Source of the DNA: Eretmocerus hayati
Lineage: Eukaryota > Arthropoda > Insecta > Hymenoptera > Aphelinidae
NCBI GenBank assembly: GCA_029851415.1
Contig: CM056742.1
Coordinates: 145,085,121 to 145,149,120, forward strand
Reading direction: 5' to 3'
Length of the DNA stretch: 64,000 nt
The notes under the pieces are model-generated. The model worked only from the letters and a program-made list of their open reading frames with translations, did not search any database and was not told where the DNA came from. Position 1 is the first letter of the stretch; the number at the start of each line of letters is the position of its first letter. Shown here one piece after another: positions 1 to 10,669 of the stretch. The translations under genes and the position numbers were made by a program.

Positions 1-1
1 C

Positions 2-325
2 TGGCAGCAGCAAAAGCCCAGCGATCAGCTCTCCAAACTTGGATTGTGCATCCCGAGCGACGACGATGACATCGAAGAACGACGACCGAATCAGCAGCAG
101 CAGGCAGTGGCGACAGCCAAGGTCGAGTCGCAGCCATTTCACATACATAATACGATACGAGCTTTGGAATGCCTGCATGGTCTGAACTGCATATGCTGCA
201 CCGATTTTGCTGCTGCAATTCTGGTCTCGAGTCCAATCGCCTCCATTAGAACACTGCTGCTGTTGCATTCGCGAGGAGATAGGGCTTACGAATCTATCGT
301 TACAGCACAAGCGAATCATAGTTGA
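2..325 (+). other. Possible partial coding or 5'UTR exon at window edge
   Basis: The reading frame is open from the window edge to a stop at 323-325. Its first 50 or so residues have a biased make-up (glutamine runs from CAG repeats, an acidic DDDDIEE patch), then it turns into unremarkable cysteine- and leucine-rich sequence. GC content is higher than in the AT-rich DNA that follows. It could be the 3' part of an exon of a gene to the left, or a CAG-rich 5'UTR exon of a transcript running right. I recognise no domain and no convincing splice donor, so product and boundaries are unknown. Confidence 0.2.
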
Positions 326-2999
326 TAAGGATATTATAGCCTCGTGTTCAAAAGATAGTGACCAGGTTACTCGCAGCGGCGCGGCGTATACGATAATTAT
401 TACATAGACTACCCGTATAGATACAGAGTACTGTAGAATGTAATAGCAATAGTCTCAAACGTAACTGACTGCATCAATTATTTTAGATTTGAAATTGAAT
501 TTATGTTCTGGGTGCTTGAGAGTAAAATTGATGACTAATTTTGCTTTTTACCATTTCGATTCCCCAAGAAAATTTATTATTTCGGCTTTGAAACTGTCAA
601 TTTATACGACATTTAAGTCTCATCAGAAGATTTAATATCGGCAGGAAATCAGATTTCGAATTTGCAAAGAAATCACCAAAATGATCGAGTGTTTCACGAG
701 TGAATGAGCAGAAATGATTGAGGAAGAAAGTGTGACTGGAATGCATTGCGCTGCAGCATGTTCCCGATAGGGATGACGTATAGACGCATAATGGACAGCT
801 GAGAGTGAGCATTTCCTTTACAAATGAGTGAGCATTGCATGGAATTACTCACTACTAACCTCCATCGATCATTCCTACTTCATTTGAGATCATCCTCTGC
901 ACCACCATCCGTCAGAAAACATTTTATCAAAGTGGTCAAAGTAACTTGCTTTCTAATAATAATTTGTATTTAAAGATGATTGATTTATCTCATTTTATAC
1001 TTGAAAGATCTCGGTCTTCATACTTTATACCTTTTCATCTAAGTTCCTCCAACCCGTTCTTTATCATCTGATTTTGAAGTTTTTTCCACTCTTCTCTTTT
1101 GATGATTTTGTGCACAACTACTCTGAGCGAGTCACTTTTTGATGTCCCATTATCTATTTTATTCTCCAAACCATATAATCTCATTCTTTGGTTAACCATC
1201 CAGTGGAGTTCATATTTTGATTTCATTTTCATGCTCCAAGACCCTAATCAGTTTTCGTAAGTTTGCGCGGTAAATGACATGGGAGAATCATTCTCTTGAA
1301 GTTCAACTATCTACTACATAGATCCCTGTGTAAATATCTTCCAATGGCCGGGAAGTACCCGAATTCTCTTGAAAAACTCGTCAAGGTCACTTCAGCATGT
1401 CAGAGGACTAATCAGTAATTTTACAATTTCCGAAACAATCGTACCAAAGATTGCAAATTCTCTCTAAAAATGATTATGGTATGATGAGGTATTTTAGCAG
1501 TTGCAGATTGCTGCGAGGAAACAGAACATTTTCATCCTTCCGATGATTCATCATAATCATCTGATTATTCGTGTTTTGAAAATGAATAAACTAAGAATCT
1601 TTTGGAGCATTACATTTGAAAGAGCTCAATGAAATGTGAATTTATACCAACAAAAGTCAGAGTCTCGAGAGGGAATTTCAACCTTTTCAGACGCGAATCA
1701 AATTTCAAGTTGATGGAGTGTCGTACTGACGAAGGACGTGGTTACCGTTGAGAAATTTGTTGAAAGCATTCCACGTGGATATTTGTAGTTCAATGGTGAC
1801 GAAGAAAAAAAATACTTTTCACCCGAAAATATTCATGTTATGGCGCAATATATCATGAAAGATGACGAGTAGAATATTTATCATGAATATGATTGAACTA
1901 TTGATTTGATTCATTTGTGCCAAATTTCTTCATAAGGACTAAGTGAGAGACCAGAATTTTTTTTATCAACCGAGATTCTAACGATATGGTCGTGATGCTT
2001 TTAAAAGCTCCGAATTATCACCTTGTTTCTAGTCAGTCTGCATTCAGTTACAGAGATTAGCGCCCGATGGTATTTTTTCATAGGTGTTAACGAAACATTA
2101 TGAGTTAGAAATGACTAATACTTTTGTAGATTGAAAATTCACAACAAGCTTTCGTTAGTTTTTTACATCGAACCATTTAACATGAAAATCTGTGTTTGAG
2201 AGTTGATAGTCATCAAACAAATGCTAAATCATGCAAAAATCCTTGAGACTGCTCGATTTTGTGTCAATAAACTATCAATCAATTGAATTCCACAAACTCT
2301 TATCATCAATTAGCTTACTGAACTTGAAAATCATAGAACTAGTACACACAAAATTTTCAATATCAACACAATTAAAAAATCTCACATACGCAGGAATACG
2401 CAAAAAATTCTTGTCAGTCATCATCTTTTGGTAGAAACACCCGAAAGAGCTTGCGTGCAGTTGCAATAAATCATCGTCCGAAGCTACATCGTCGTCGAAA
2501 GGAGTTGACGTCCTTCACTGCTTGGAAAATTTTCAGAATCAGCATCAGAACGACGAGCTCAACTCTTGTACAAGGAATGCGATTTTGTATGGGAAAAGGC
2601 ACAATTAGACGGATATGTAATAATATGTAGCGCGCAGTCTCGTCTTTTCTGCAGGCGGCAAAATTTGAAGCGTCACGTGCACCACTCGACTCTGTCATAA
2701 ACATTATAACTCAGAAGAGAGAGACGGTCCATCATTATATATTTTCTCTGGCAACTCCTCACAAAGTCAGTCATCTTTTAACCACTACTACACATGCTAT
2801 CCTGTTTCTCAGAGTATATAATAATAAAATATAAAATTCTCTAACATATAATAACTCTAGTTCTAGTAAATCTACCACGAGAACACAACTCAAGTCTAGA
2901 TAGTCTATACAGGTACAAAAGATAAGAGAACGTAATAGTAAAATATACGGTGCAGGTAACAAGAACAGCAGAAAATGAGTGCATCACAGCTGCTGCTGC
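326..2999. other. Non-coding AT-rich stretch
   Basis: Only short open frames on both strands, without recognisable domains or paired splice signals. I see no clear repeat element. It is either intronic or intergenic. Confidence 0.5.
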
Positions 3000-4316
3000 T
3001 GCTAATATGCTTCGGCCGACTCACCGCGTGGCTGAGAATCTCTGAGAGAACCAAGCCGCATATATAGAATTGGTCGAGAGCAATGCATCTCAAAGCCGGA
3101 GATGCATGCTCGGCGGATTGAATCTGCAAAATAGAGAGCTTGAAAACCGGCCGGCCGGCCATCAACCGACCGACCGAGTAAAGCCAGCCAATGCAGCGCA
3201 GAAAACAGCATCAGAGAGTCCGGTTTTCGTGACGTCAGCTCGGCTGCACAGCTCAGCATCATTTTTAGCCTGCATGCATACATGTTATATGCAACTCGAA
3301 TGTGCAGAGTTTACTTTTGCCCATCGTAACCCATACTAACTCACTTCCAAGTTTGCATGTACATTACATTACACACACATACATGTGTATAGGTTAAAAT
3401 CCCTCTCTCTTCTCTCGTTCTCTCCTTTTGATCAGCTCTTTCGCATAGTATATATAGTGTGCAATAGTGTGCAGAATATATATGCAGGGGGTCGACGTTT
3501 TCGTTCTAGGCCTGTGCAAAAAGGCTTTGCACATATTCTGCTCTGAGCACTTTCCCTGCGGCGCATATATATACCGTCACCCTCTACTATAATATACGAA
3601 CCGTGCCAAAAACATACACCAGAGCTTGCATAGATTCCTATAGCATCAGCAAAATTTTAGCAGACGAAAATTCAAAAGTTTTGTATCCAGAATCGATTGT
3701 CACGGTCTTTCCTAGAACAAAAATATTCCCACATCGTGCTTGAAAGCAACGTATAAAAGTGCCGTTGTTGTGGGTGGACCGATGTATTATACCGGGTGGG
3801 GGGGTGGGGGCGGAGGAGATTGCCTCCCGAGATTATTGCTCCAAGGTGAAACAGGACCCTCTGATATACTGTGCATGCATCAGTCGCTTCTTGCTGGTGT
3901 CGTGCCGCTCTTCAGAGGCATTTTATTTCGAGACGACGACCACGACGACGAAGCACGGGCTTGCGGAACGCTGCGAAAAGGGGGTCACAACACTGAAGCT
4001 GATTTTTGCAATCGAGCACACCCGCATACTTTATACATACACAAAACCCAGCTTAAGAAAAACGATGTGTGGTGACGTGAACGTGGAAAATCGAAAGCTC
4101 GATCGAGTGCATCCACATAATACTCATAAATGTATGTATGTTCGAATAAACAGAACCGCGTATTGTTTCCGCACAAGAAGCGAGTCTTTCATTAGCCTAA
4201 TTGAAAACTTCAATTGGCTTCAATTAACTTGTTGGTGCAGATGGTACACGCTTATTCATCATCATTGGACAGATGCGTTAAAATTTAAATTTCGCGGTAA
4301 AGCGCGCGCACGCGCA
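3000..4316. other. GC-richer gene-free stretch with CRE-like site, possible regulatory region or UTR
   Basis: This part is richer in GC than its surroundings. It contains a perfect palindromic CRE (TGACGTCA, 3230-3237), a GGCCGGCC run near 3150, TATATA-type tracts (around 3458-3480 and 3565-3575) and a G-rich tract (3796-3815). A 196-residue open frame at 3759-4349 runs into the transposon terminal repeat, has no family features and is better treated as chance. A promoter or 5'UTR is possible but no start site can be assigned. Confidence 0.3.
3230..3237. promoter_or_regulatory. Consensus cAMP response element (CRE) TGACGTCA
   Basis: A perfect 8-bp CRE palindrome, the binding motif of CREB/ATF bZIP factors. 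The bases following it (GCT, one variable base, GG) are shared with the second CRE at 46512. Function is inferred from the motif only. Confidence 0.35.
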
Positions 4317-4319
4317 TTA
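4317..4319. repeat. Left TTA target-site duplication of the Harbinger element
   Basis: TTA directly abuts the GGCTGCGG end and is repeated in the same orientation after the right end at 10667-10669. This is the target preference of the PIF/Harbinger superfamily. Confidence 0.85.
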
Positions 4320-4454
4320 GGCTGCGGTTACATGGAGCATCCATCTTGAATATCCGCAGCCATGTTGGTGGGAGCTTTTGCGAGCGGGAGCATTTAAATT
4401 GGATAAATATTGGAATTTAATTCACTCAAACGATTTATCACCGAAATTGTTCTG
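4320..4454. repeat. Left terminal inverted repeat (135 bp) of the Harbinger element
   Basis: It is the reverse complement of 10532-10666, with one difference seen (G versus A near the inner end, CCGAAATTGTTCTG against CCGAAATTATTCTG). The first 42 bases contain an inner inverted pair: GGCTGCGG at 4320-4327 and CCGCAGCC at 4354-4361. Such a pair could form a small hairpin or offer two oppositely oriented binding sites for transposase or accessory protein (inference). Confidence 0.95.
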
Positions 4455-4781
4455 TTTTTTTTGCGTATAGTGTATTATCGACGTTGAACATTCATAAGAC
4501 TCATTGTTATGTCGAAAAATCAGGTGATTTTTAGTTTGTAATTCTGAGCGTACTCCGTGATGTGTGGCCTGGAAAATGTTACGACTTCTACGCGACTTTT
4601 CCCATCTAGGTCACATTTGTGAGTCCATGTGCGCGTTGTCTCAGATGGACTGAGGCATGTGTTTGAAGAATGAATAGTTGATCATCAGCTGTTAGGACTG
4701 CAAATCACAGCATTCATTCGACACTGAGCTATAATTCAGATCAATTTTTGGGTAGGCTAATAGCCTTAGTACATACATGTC
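4455..4781 (+). promoter_or_regulatory. Leader and presumed promoter region of the transposase gene
   Basis: 327 bp between the left terminal repeat and the transposase ATG. No coding potential. It must carry the transposase 5' leader and probably its promoter, but no individual motif is convincing. Confidence 0.4.
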
Positions 4782-6186
4782 ATGGAGATCGAACAGCAGA
4801 AATCCAGATTAAGAAGAGTTATTCTACTTCTGCTGATACGCGAAAGACGTAAATTGCCTGGCGAAAAGTCAAATCGTCAGAAAATTCTGGGCCTATGTTT
4901 GATGCTGCGACAACTCAGAGAAACTGAACAACGTGCCAGGAGGTCGGTGTGGGTGAAAGAAATGTATACCGTGGAAAATCGCCTCTTGCATGGAGCCAGT
5001 AACACTTACGTCACAAATTTAAGAGAGTTGTATCCAGATGATTTCTACAATTTTTTTCGCATGACCCGAGAAGTTTTTGAATTGCTTTACAATATAGTGA
5101 GTCCTTCTATTACCAAGCAAAATGTTGTAAGAGAGCCCATCAGTTCTAGAATACGTTTGGAGGTGACAATAAGATGGTTAGCCACTGGAGACAATTTTGA
5201 AACTCTAGCAGCTCTTTTCAGAGTGAGCCCACCATCAGTTTCCAATATCGTCAATGAAACAACACAAGCTATTTGGTCTCGTCTCAAACCACTAGTATTT
5301 GAAGAGCTCACTGAAGACAAGTGGAGAAGAAATGCTCGTGCTTTTGGCATTAAGTGGAACCATGAACGTTGTGGGGGTGCAATTGATTGTAAGCTTGTGA
5401 GAGTTCGAGTGAGTCCTGTTACACAGTATACCAATTCTCCATCTATACTTATTTATGTACTGTTGTTATCTAAATTCCTGGTATCATTTATAGCCACCAC
5501 CACATGCTGGATCATTAATGTATGATTACAAAGGCCACCACAGCTTTCACCTTCTTGCCATTGCTGACGCTGATGGAAAATTTGATGTAGTAGATGTTGG
5601 TGCTTCTGGTCGTCAGAGTGATGGTGGAGTCTTCCGTAACAGCAGAATTGGCCAGCTGTTCAGGAGAAATCAGATGAATATGCCCCCAGCTGAACCTCTG
5701 GTTGATGGTGGGCATCCAATCCCAATTATGCTTCTGGGTGATGAGGGTTTTGCTCAAAGTTTGTATCTTTTGAGACCCTATACAAGAAACATACGTATGT
5801 GTCTGAGAAAACGAGTCTTCAATTATAGACTTTCAAGGGCAAGAAGAATAGTGGAAGCAGCATTTGGGAGTCTCACAAGAATATGGCAAGTCATGGAAGA
5901 TCCTATACGAACCTCACTGAAAGTTGCCCTCCAAACAGTTCATGCTTGTATTTGTTTGCATAATTTCCTCATCATGTATGAAGAGAGAAAAGAGAGGCGT
6001 GATGTGGAACCATATGATGCAAATGAAGGGGCAGAGCAGATTCATGGAATGGAAGGCTATGTGGATGATGAACCAGTCCCCCGAGAGGGTACTCCAGAGA
6101 GATTACGCTATGAGTTATCTCACTACTTCATGAATGAAGGAGCTGTACATTTCCAATGGGAGCGAGCTGCCAATTTTAACTTCTAA
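4782..6186 (+). CDS. PIF/Harbinger transposase (HARBI1-like DDE nuclease), two exons
   Basis: Exon 1 is 4782-5408 and exon 2 is 5494-6186, joined across an 85-bp GTGAGT...TTTATAG phase-0 intron to give 439 residues, a usual size for the family. The N-terminal part has a basic start and a helix-turn-helix-like segment (about residues 125-165, with LFRVSPPSVSNIV). The DDE nuclease domain follows: first Asp in GGAIDCK (about residue 200), the PHAGS and YDYKGHHSF strands directly after the splice, second Asp in GRQSDGGVFRNS, and Glu in VEAAFGSL. So all three expected catalytic acids are present. It should cut and join element ends at TTA sites in the nucleus, with the accessory proteins encoded on the opposite strand. 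An AATAAA lies at 6204-6209, just past the stop. I see no disabling mutation. Confidence 0.92.
5409..5493 (+). other. 85-bp intron within the transposase gene
   Basis: GTGAGT donor and TTTATAG acceptor; removal joins ...LVRVR to PPPHAGSLMYDY exactly in frame and rebuilds the standard family spacing between the first catalytic Asp and the YKG motif. The intron is not a multiple of three. If retained, reading continues to a stop and gives a 247-residue protein with the DNA-binding part but without the second Asp and the Glu. Confidence 0.85.
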
Positions 6187-6950
6187 GAAACTGTCATTTG
6201 TGAAATAAATGAATGAAGCCAACAATATGGTTCAAATTAATCAGCTTTAATCAACATATAAAATTCTCAACTCACAAACTGAAACTTATTATAATTGCTG
6301 AACTCTTTAGTCAATATTAGTACTTAGTGTACATAGTGTCAGTGGATACTTTCCAGAACATAGAAAAAGTACTTGCAGCAAAAGGTTTGGAGCACATCCT
6401 GGGCTGAGAGTATTTCTCAGGTGTTGTGGAAAGTACTATATAGGTGACACCAAGTGTACATAGTGGATATCCTTATTCGAAAAATCACATGCTCGATGAA
6501 TACTCAGAGTGGTGTTATCCTCTCCATGCTTTGCACATTCATGAAAATGAGCACATGGTGATAGCAAACACTTGCATCATATTTACATGTATCACATAAA
6601 AGAGTATTGCCCAGTCGGTCCTTGACCGCTGGCATTTTCAGTAATATGCCTTAAATGCTGTCTTTGGGACAATCAGAAGAGCATAAAATACTTTGAGTAA
6701 CCAAAATAAGATAATCATCAAGTTCCAAAAAGAATATAACCCAGTCGATCATTGAACGCTGGCATCTTCTGAAATTGTGATTGACATGCTGTCTTTGGGA
6801 GGCTCAGAAGAGCATAAAATACTTTTGAATTATGAGTTACAAAGATAAAATGAACAATCTGATGAAAGTTGGTATTCTCACGATTAAAAAATAAGAATGA
6901 CGATGTTTTGAAGACATACAAACATATTCACTTCTCTTCTTAGAGCTGCA
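6187..6950. other. Convergent 3' ends of transposase and MADF gene B
   Basis: Non-coding sequence between the transposase stop (+) and the stop of MADF gene B (-). It holds an AATAAA for the + transcript at 6204-6209, a possible minus-strand ATTAAA near 6245, and two diverged tandem copies of a 110-125 bp unit (about 6602-6710 and 6729-6840). Confidence 0.6.
6602..6840. repeat. Diverged tandem duplication inside the Harbinger element
   Basis: Two units share in order CCCAGTCG-TC-TTGA-CGCTGGCAT, then ATGCTGTCTTTGGGA, then TCAGAAGAGCATAAAATACTTT. The first is about 6609-6700 and the second about 6740-6830. They lie in the presumed 3'UTR of MADF gene B. The degree of divergence suggests that the duplication is older than this insertion. 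Confidence 0.7.
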
Positions 6951-8006
6951 TCATTTAACGTTGTTTTTTAGTTCAGCAGTCTTTCTTTGGAAATAGTGTA
7001 TAAGGTCTGCCTGGATGTTCAGCCACTCGTCCTCTGGGAAGCGTTTTAGAGAACTTTTCACCATAAGAATAATGCTAGTGATGGTTTCATTCTCTGGATT
7101 GTTGTTTTCTTTTGTGAACTGGTCCAAGCAGTCCAAGAGTTTTGAGTCAAAGTCACTCATTGCCACCTCTGCTTTTCCTAAAATGATTCAATGTCAATGA
7201 GTCATAAAATATCACATACTATCTATATATACCAGTACCCTGAATAACTAACGTTTCTTTGGCTTATTCTTTCCAGTTATTTTTTCATATTGCTCAATTG
7301 TACTGAGAACATTTGTGTCACTGTCTGGCAACGAGTCAGAAGTCCTAAAACCATATTAGTTGTAGGGTGAACATGAAGTGAAATTGTATGAATTTATTAA
7401 TAATAGTAATGAGTAGCATACTCACTGGATTGGTGTAACTACATCATCAATGAATTTCATGTCATTATATAAGGGGAAATCTGTATTCGCTGCTATAGCA
7501 GCATTGACGTTGTCTGTGCCACTTCCACTTGGGGCAGAAAGGCGTGCTTTGTCTTTAGCATCTGAATACTTTTTCTTCAAGTCTGCCCATCTCTTTTTGA
7601 CTTCTTTGACTGGCTTATTTAATATGTTAGCAATTTTCACCCACCGGGTTTCCTGCTGGACTGCTCCCCTTTCTTCTACCTTAGTATTTATATGATCCCA
7701 TAGATGTTCATGTTGGCGGACCAGGCTTATTAACTCCATGTCATAGGCTAACTGCTTATCAGAATCTTCATCAGTAGTTTGATGAAGATACATAAGACCA
7801 TTCTCTTCGGTGTAACAACCACTATCATTCATAGGAGCGAGAAAGCTTGTATGTGCTTGACGCGGAGGGACTCCATTATTCTTTATATATTCGAGATACT
7901 CCAAGGTGTGGTTCCTATATGGTGTCAAATCTATTATCAAATCTCTTGAGGCCTCATCCATTGTATTTAATTTTGAGATGTGCTCTGAAAAGATTCGAAC
8001 ATTCAT
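6951..8006 (-). CDS. Harbinger accessory protein B: MADF domain plus BESS-like C-terminus, three exons
   Basis: On the minus strand the exons are 8006-7426, 7344-7253 and 7177-6951, joined by GTGAGT...TTTTAG and GTTAGT...TTTTAG introns in phases 2 and 1, giving 299 residues. A MADF (Myb/SANT-like) domain spans about residues 92-190: ELISLVRQHEHLWD, RWVKIANILN, KEVKKRWADLKKKY, and the closing PLYNDMKFIDDV. The last 70 residues look like a BESS-type protein-interaction tail. MADF domains bind DNA; in PIF elements such proteins are thought to bring transposase to the ends. The chosen ATG starts MNVRIFSEH; a later ATG (MDEASRD) is possible. Intron phases and tail match gene A, so the two are paralogues. 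Confidence 0.85.
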
Positions 8007-8831
8007 GGATAATTTCTAGAACTGCAGCCTGATTACATACGCACTGAAGTAGCATTGATTTAGAGTCATACCTGCATAGAGCCTGCCTGAACGAGTGAAA
8101 TTAAAAATGTGGACTGCAGGATTAAGTTCAGAGAAGCAGTAATGGACCCAGAGGTTGTTTTGCAGGTCAAGAATTTCTCCACACGTAGAGCATGTGACCT
8201 CTTTGATATCAAAGATATTCTATGAAACAAAGCAAATTGTGATTGGGGGCAGGAAGGACATGATTCTTTTTCGCTTTTGTTCAATTATTATGAATGAAAC
8301 TTACGACTTGTTGAATTTCCACAGTATTTTTAGGTTTCATTTTACTGGAAAACGAGCGAAGCAACTCGATCACCTTGATAATTATTAAATAATATTGAAA
8401 AAAAGTCCTATCTTTGGTAGCGCGAGACGAGCAGACGAGCCAATTGATCCAAGGCACATTTGCACACTGTGCAGGTTTGAACATGCAACCAGACCAAAAC
8501 CAGACCAAGTCCAGATGACACAACGTCGGTAAGTACGTAACTCGTGCTTACCGGTGGTATTGCAGATTGGGTATTTGAAAGTATATATAGAGAAAAGAGC
8601 ACTGGTGTTTCTATTCAATTCATTTATCAAGAATCTTCCATGAAGTGATGCTTCGAATTTCACAAGCATTTACACTACATATTAGACACAAAGAAAATGT
8701 GGTTAAAATATAGCTGTATAACACAAAAGATGTGACCATTTAGAATAAAGTACTTTGAGCTTGATATATACAAAATTTTTGGATGGACTCACTGATACAA
8801 TTTCCAACCAAAAACAACATTCGAATTGTAT
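8007..8831. other. Spacer between the two MADF genes
   Basis: No open frame with family features. It should contain the 3'UTR of gene A and the promoter and leader of gene B, both on the minus strand. A possible upstream non-coding exon boundary (CTGCAG, about 8017) precedes the gene B start. Confidence 0.4.
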
Positions 8832-9760
8832 CTATCGATTACCAAATTCTTTCTGCTTATAGTCAAGGAATTTGAGAGTTTCATGCTGAACTTGGATTCT
8901 ATGTTCTTGAGGTACTTGTTTCATAATATCCTGAATTTGCAGAAGGAAACTTCGTAAACCATTGCTGTCTGGCTCATAATTTTCACCAATGTATTTTTGT
9001 AGTATTTTATCAAAGCTGTCAGTATTACTACCATTCAGCCGTTCTGCTGCTTCTGATAGAAAGAAACAATGGTTATCATCCAACTCACCTAAGCAAAAAA
9101 GAAGATAGGATAACATATCTTATTACCACCATCTGCTACGGCTCGGTCATTTTCCATTATATAATCCATAATATCTTTTTCAAAAGATGATGAATCATCT
9201 GTGCAGATGCTCACCCCTGCAATGATTGTTCATATGAACCAATGTGATCAGTCGCATGCTTTTTATGGGCTAACTTGGGATCTCAAACTTACCACTATTA
9301 TAATCAACCACTCCACCCGCAACTATCTTTTCAGAATTTGGTTCAACCTTAAGCTTTTTGGTAGACCTGGAAGAGTGTGCAAGAAGTGAAGAGACACATT
9401 TAACTGAGAACTGTTATTAATCAGATATGAAGTCACTTACCTCGTCTGATCCAAGACACAATCTAAAAACTGCATTTGATTATAATATGGAAACGCACTG
9501 TTATCTTGACCTTCGTGCTCAGAGCCATTGCTAATTTTATTGAGAAGATGCAGTTCTCTTGCTGCAAGATACTCTTCTTTAAGTTTTTCCCATCTATTCT
9601 GCACATCTTCTACACTTAACCCCAAATCCTGAGCAACAATGGTCCAATACTTCTGAAGTTTTACACTTGTTCTTTCATCAATTTGAGATTGTTCTGTACG
9701 CCAAAGGACTGGAATTGCTTCGACACATGCTATGAGTCCTTGGTCTAGTATTGACTCCAT
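8832..9760 (-). CDS. Harbinger accessory protein A: MADF domain plus BESS-like C-terminus, four exons
   Basis: On the minus strand the exons are 9760-9441, 9366-9293, 9216-9127 and 9088-8832, with consistent GT-AG introns (donors GTAAGT, GTAAGT, GTAATA) of phases 2, 1 and 1, giving 246 residues. Exon 1 is essentially one MADF domain: ACVEAIPVLWRTE, YWTIVAQDLGLSVEDVQNRW, KLKEEYLAA, and the closing PYYNQMQFLDCVL. The two short exons encode a linker with a basic STKKLK patch and an acidic stretch. The last 65-70 residues (SFLLQIQDIMKQVPQEHR...FLDYKQKE) align with the BESS-like tail of gene B. Likely role: DNA-binding partner of the transposase, perhaps as a heterodimer with protein B (inference). 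Confidence 0.85.
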
Positions 9761-10531
9761 TACTTATTGTGTGATTGATCAACTTTGTGGATTATTGTTT
9801 GGCTCGTCGCCCATCAAAATCAGTCTGTAGCGTCACTACACATAAGTGTAATATTCCAATACATTACCATTAACTTTGTTGCTGACATAACTTAGAATAT
9901 GAATTTATGGAATTTGGAGAAGGTCAAACTATTACAGTGGTCACATTTCGAATAAATACTCACTTAACAAGAAGATTTTGCAACACCAAACTCTCACTGA
10001 ATGCAATGATGGCAAATGTATACATGAAATGCGACAGAAGTGCTGGACGATTTTAGCCACAAACCATTATGCGTGGAATGTTTGTGATCGCGAAATTTGG
10101 TAAATATTGTGATCGCAGACATATATGTACATCTACTGTCTCATTCGGACCTATACGCAGTAGCGATCATACGCAGGACCCACGTCGATTTGGATAGTCC
10201 GGCTCACAGCTGATTCAGTATACCAGAGGTTATACTGTTAACCTAGATCTCTTCGCCGGGCATCCGTCCGCAGTAGCCCAATTTCAGCACTGTTACGGAA
10301 CAGTATTTATTGTTTGCCGTTCATTAATTTTTCTGACAAACTTTCAGTAAAATATAGAGATTTCCTGAGAAGTTCGAGCTGAATCTTCTCTATTTGCTAA
10401 TTGATTTTCAACCACGGACTGGTTGCCATCAAGTCGTAAATTCATATTCTACATCAATTACTTCATCACCCGACATGACCATGAGTCTCATGAAAATTCA
10501 GCACCAATACTATCTAGAATTATGGATAAAT
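9761..10531. other. Upstream region of MADF gene A, inside the Harbinger element
   Basis: About 770 bp of non-coding DNA between the gene A start and the right terminal repeat. It presumably holds the promoter for the minus-strand accessory genes. No individual motif is clear. Confidence 0.4.
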
Positions 10532-10666
10532 CAGAATAATTTCGGTGATAAATCGTTTGAGTGAATTAAATTCCAATATTTATCCAATTTAAATGCTCCC
10601 GCTCGCAAAAGCTCCCACCAACATGGCTGCGGATATTCAAGATGGATGCTCCATGTAACCGCAGCC
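10532..10666. repeat. Right terminal inverted repeat (135 bp) of the Harbinger element
   Basis: Reverse complement of 4320-4454 with one mismatch seen. It ends CCATGTAACCGCAGCC followed by the TTA target duplication. It carries the same inner GGCTGCGG/CCGCAGCC pair as the left end. Confidence 0.95.
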
Positions 10667-10669
10667 TTA
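10667..10669. repeat. Right TTA target-site duplication of the Harbinger element
   Basis: TTA directly after the CCGCAGCC end, matching 4317-4319. The empty site would read ...GCGCA-TTA-CGTGTG.... Confidence 0.85.

Larger units (their letters stand above)
4320..10666. mobile_element. Complete PIF/Harbinger DNA transposon, 6.35 kb
   Basis: The element is bounded by TTA on both sides (4317-4319 and 10667-10669), the 3-bp target duplication typical of PIF/Harbinger. It begins GGCTGCGG and ends CCGCAGCC, and carries 135-bp terminal inverted repeats. Inside are a spliced Harbinger transposase on + and two spliced MADF/BESS-like genes on -, all open across inferred introns. Near-identical ends and intact genes point to a recent insertion. 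PIF/Harbinger elements are known to carry a transposase and a Myb/SANT or MADF-type DNA-binding protein; the second copy of the accessory gene is the notable feature. The superfamily call is firm; whether it is active is inference. Confidence 0.95.

Noticed and set aside
3759..4349. 196-codon + frame
   Set aside because: It has no domain, overlaps another open frame and ends inside the Harbinger terminal repeat; chance in GC-richer DNA.
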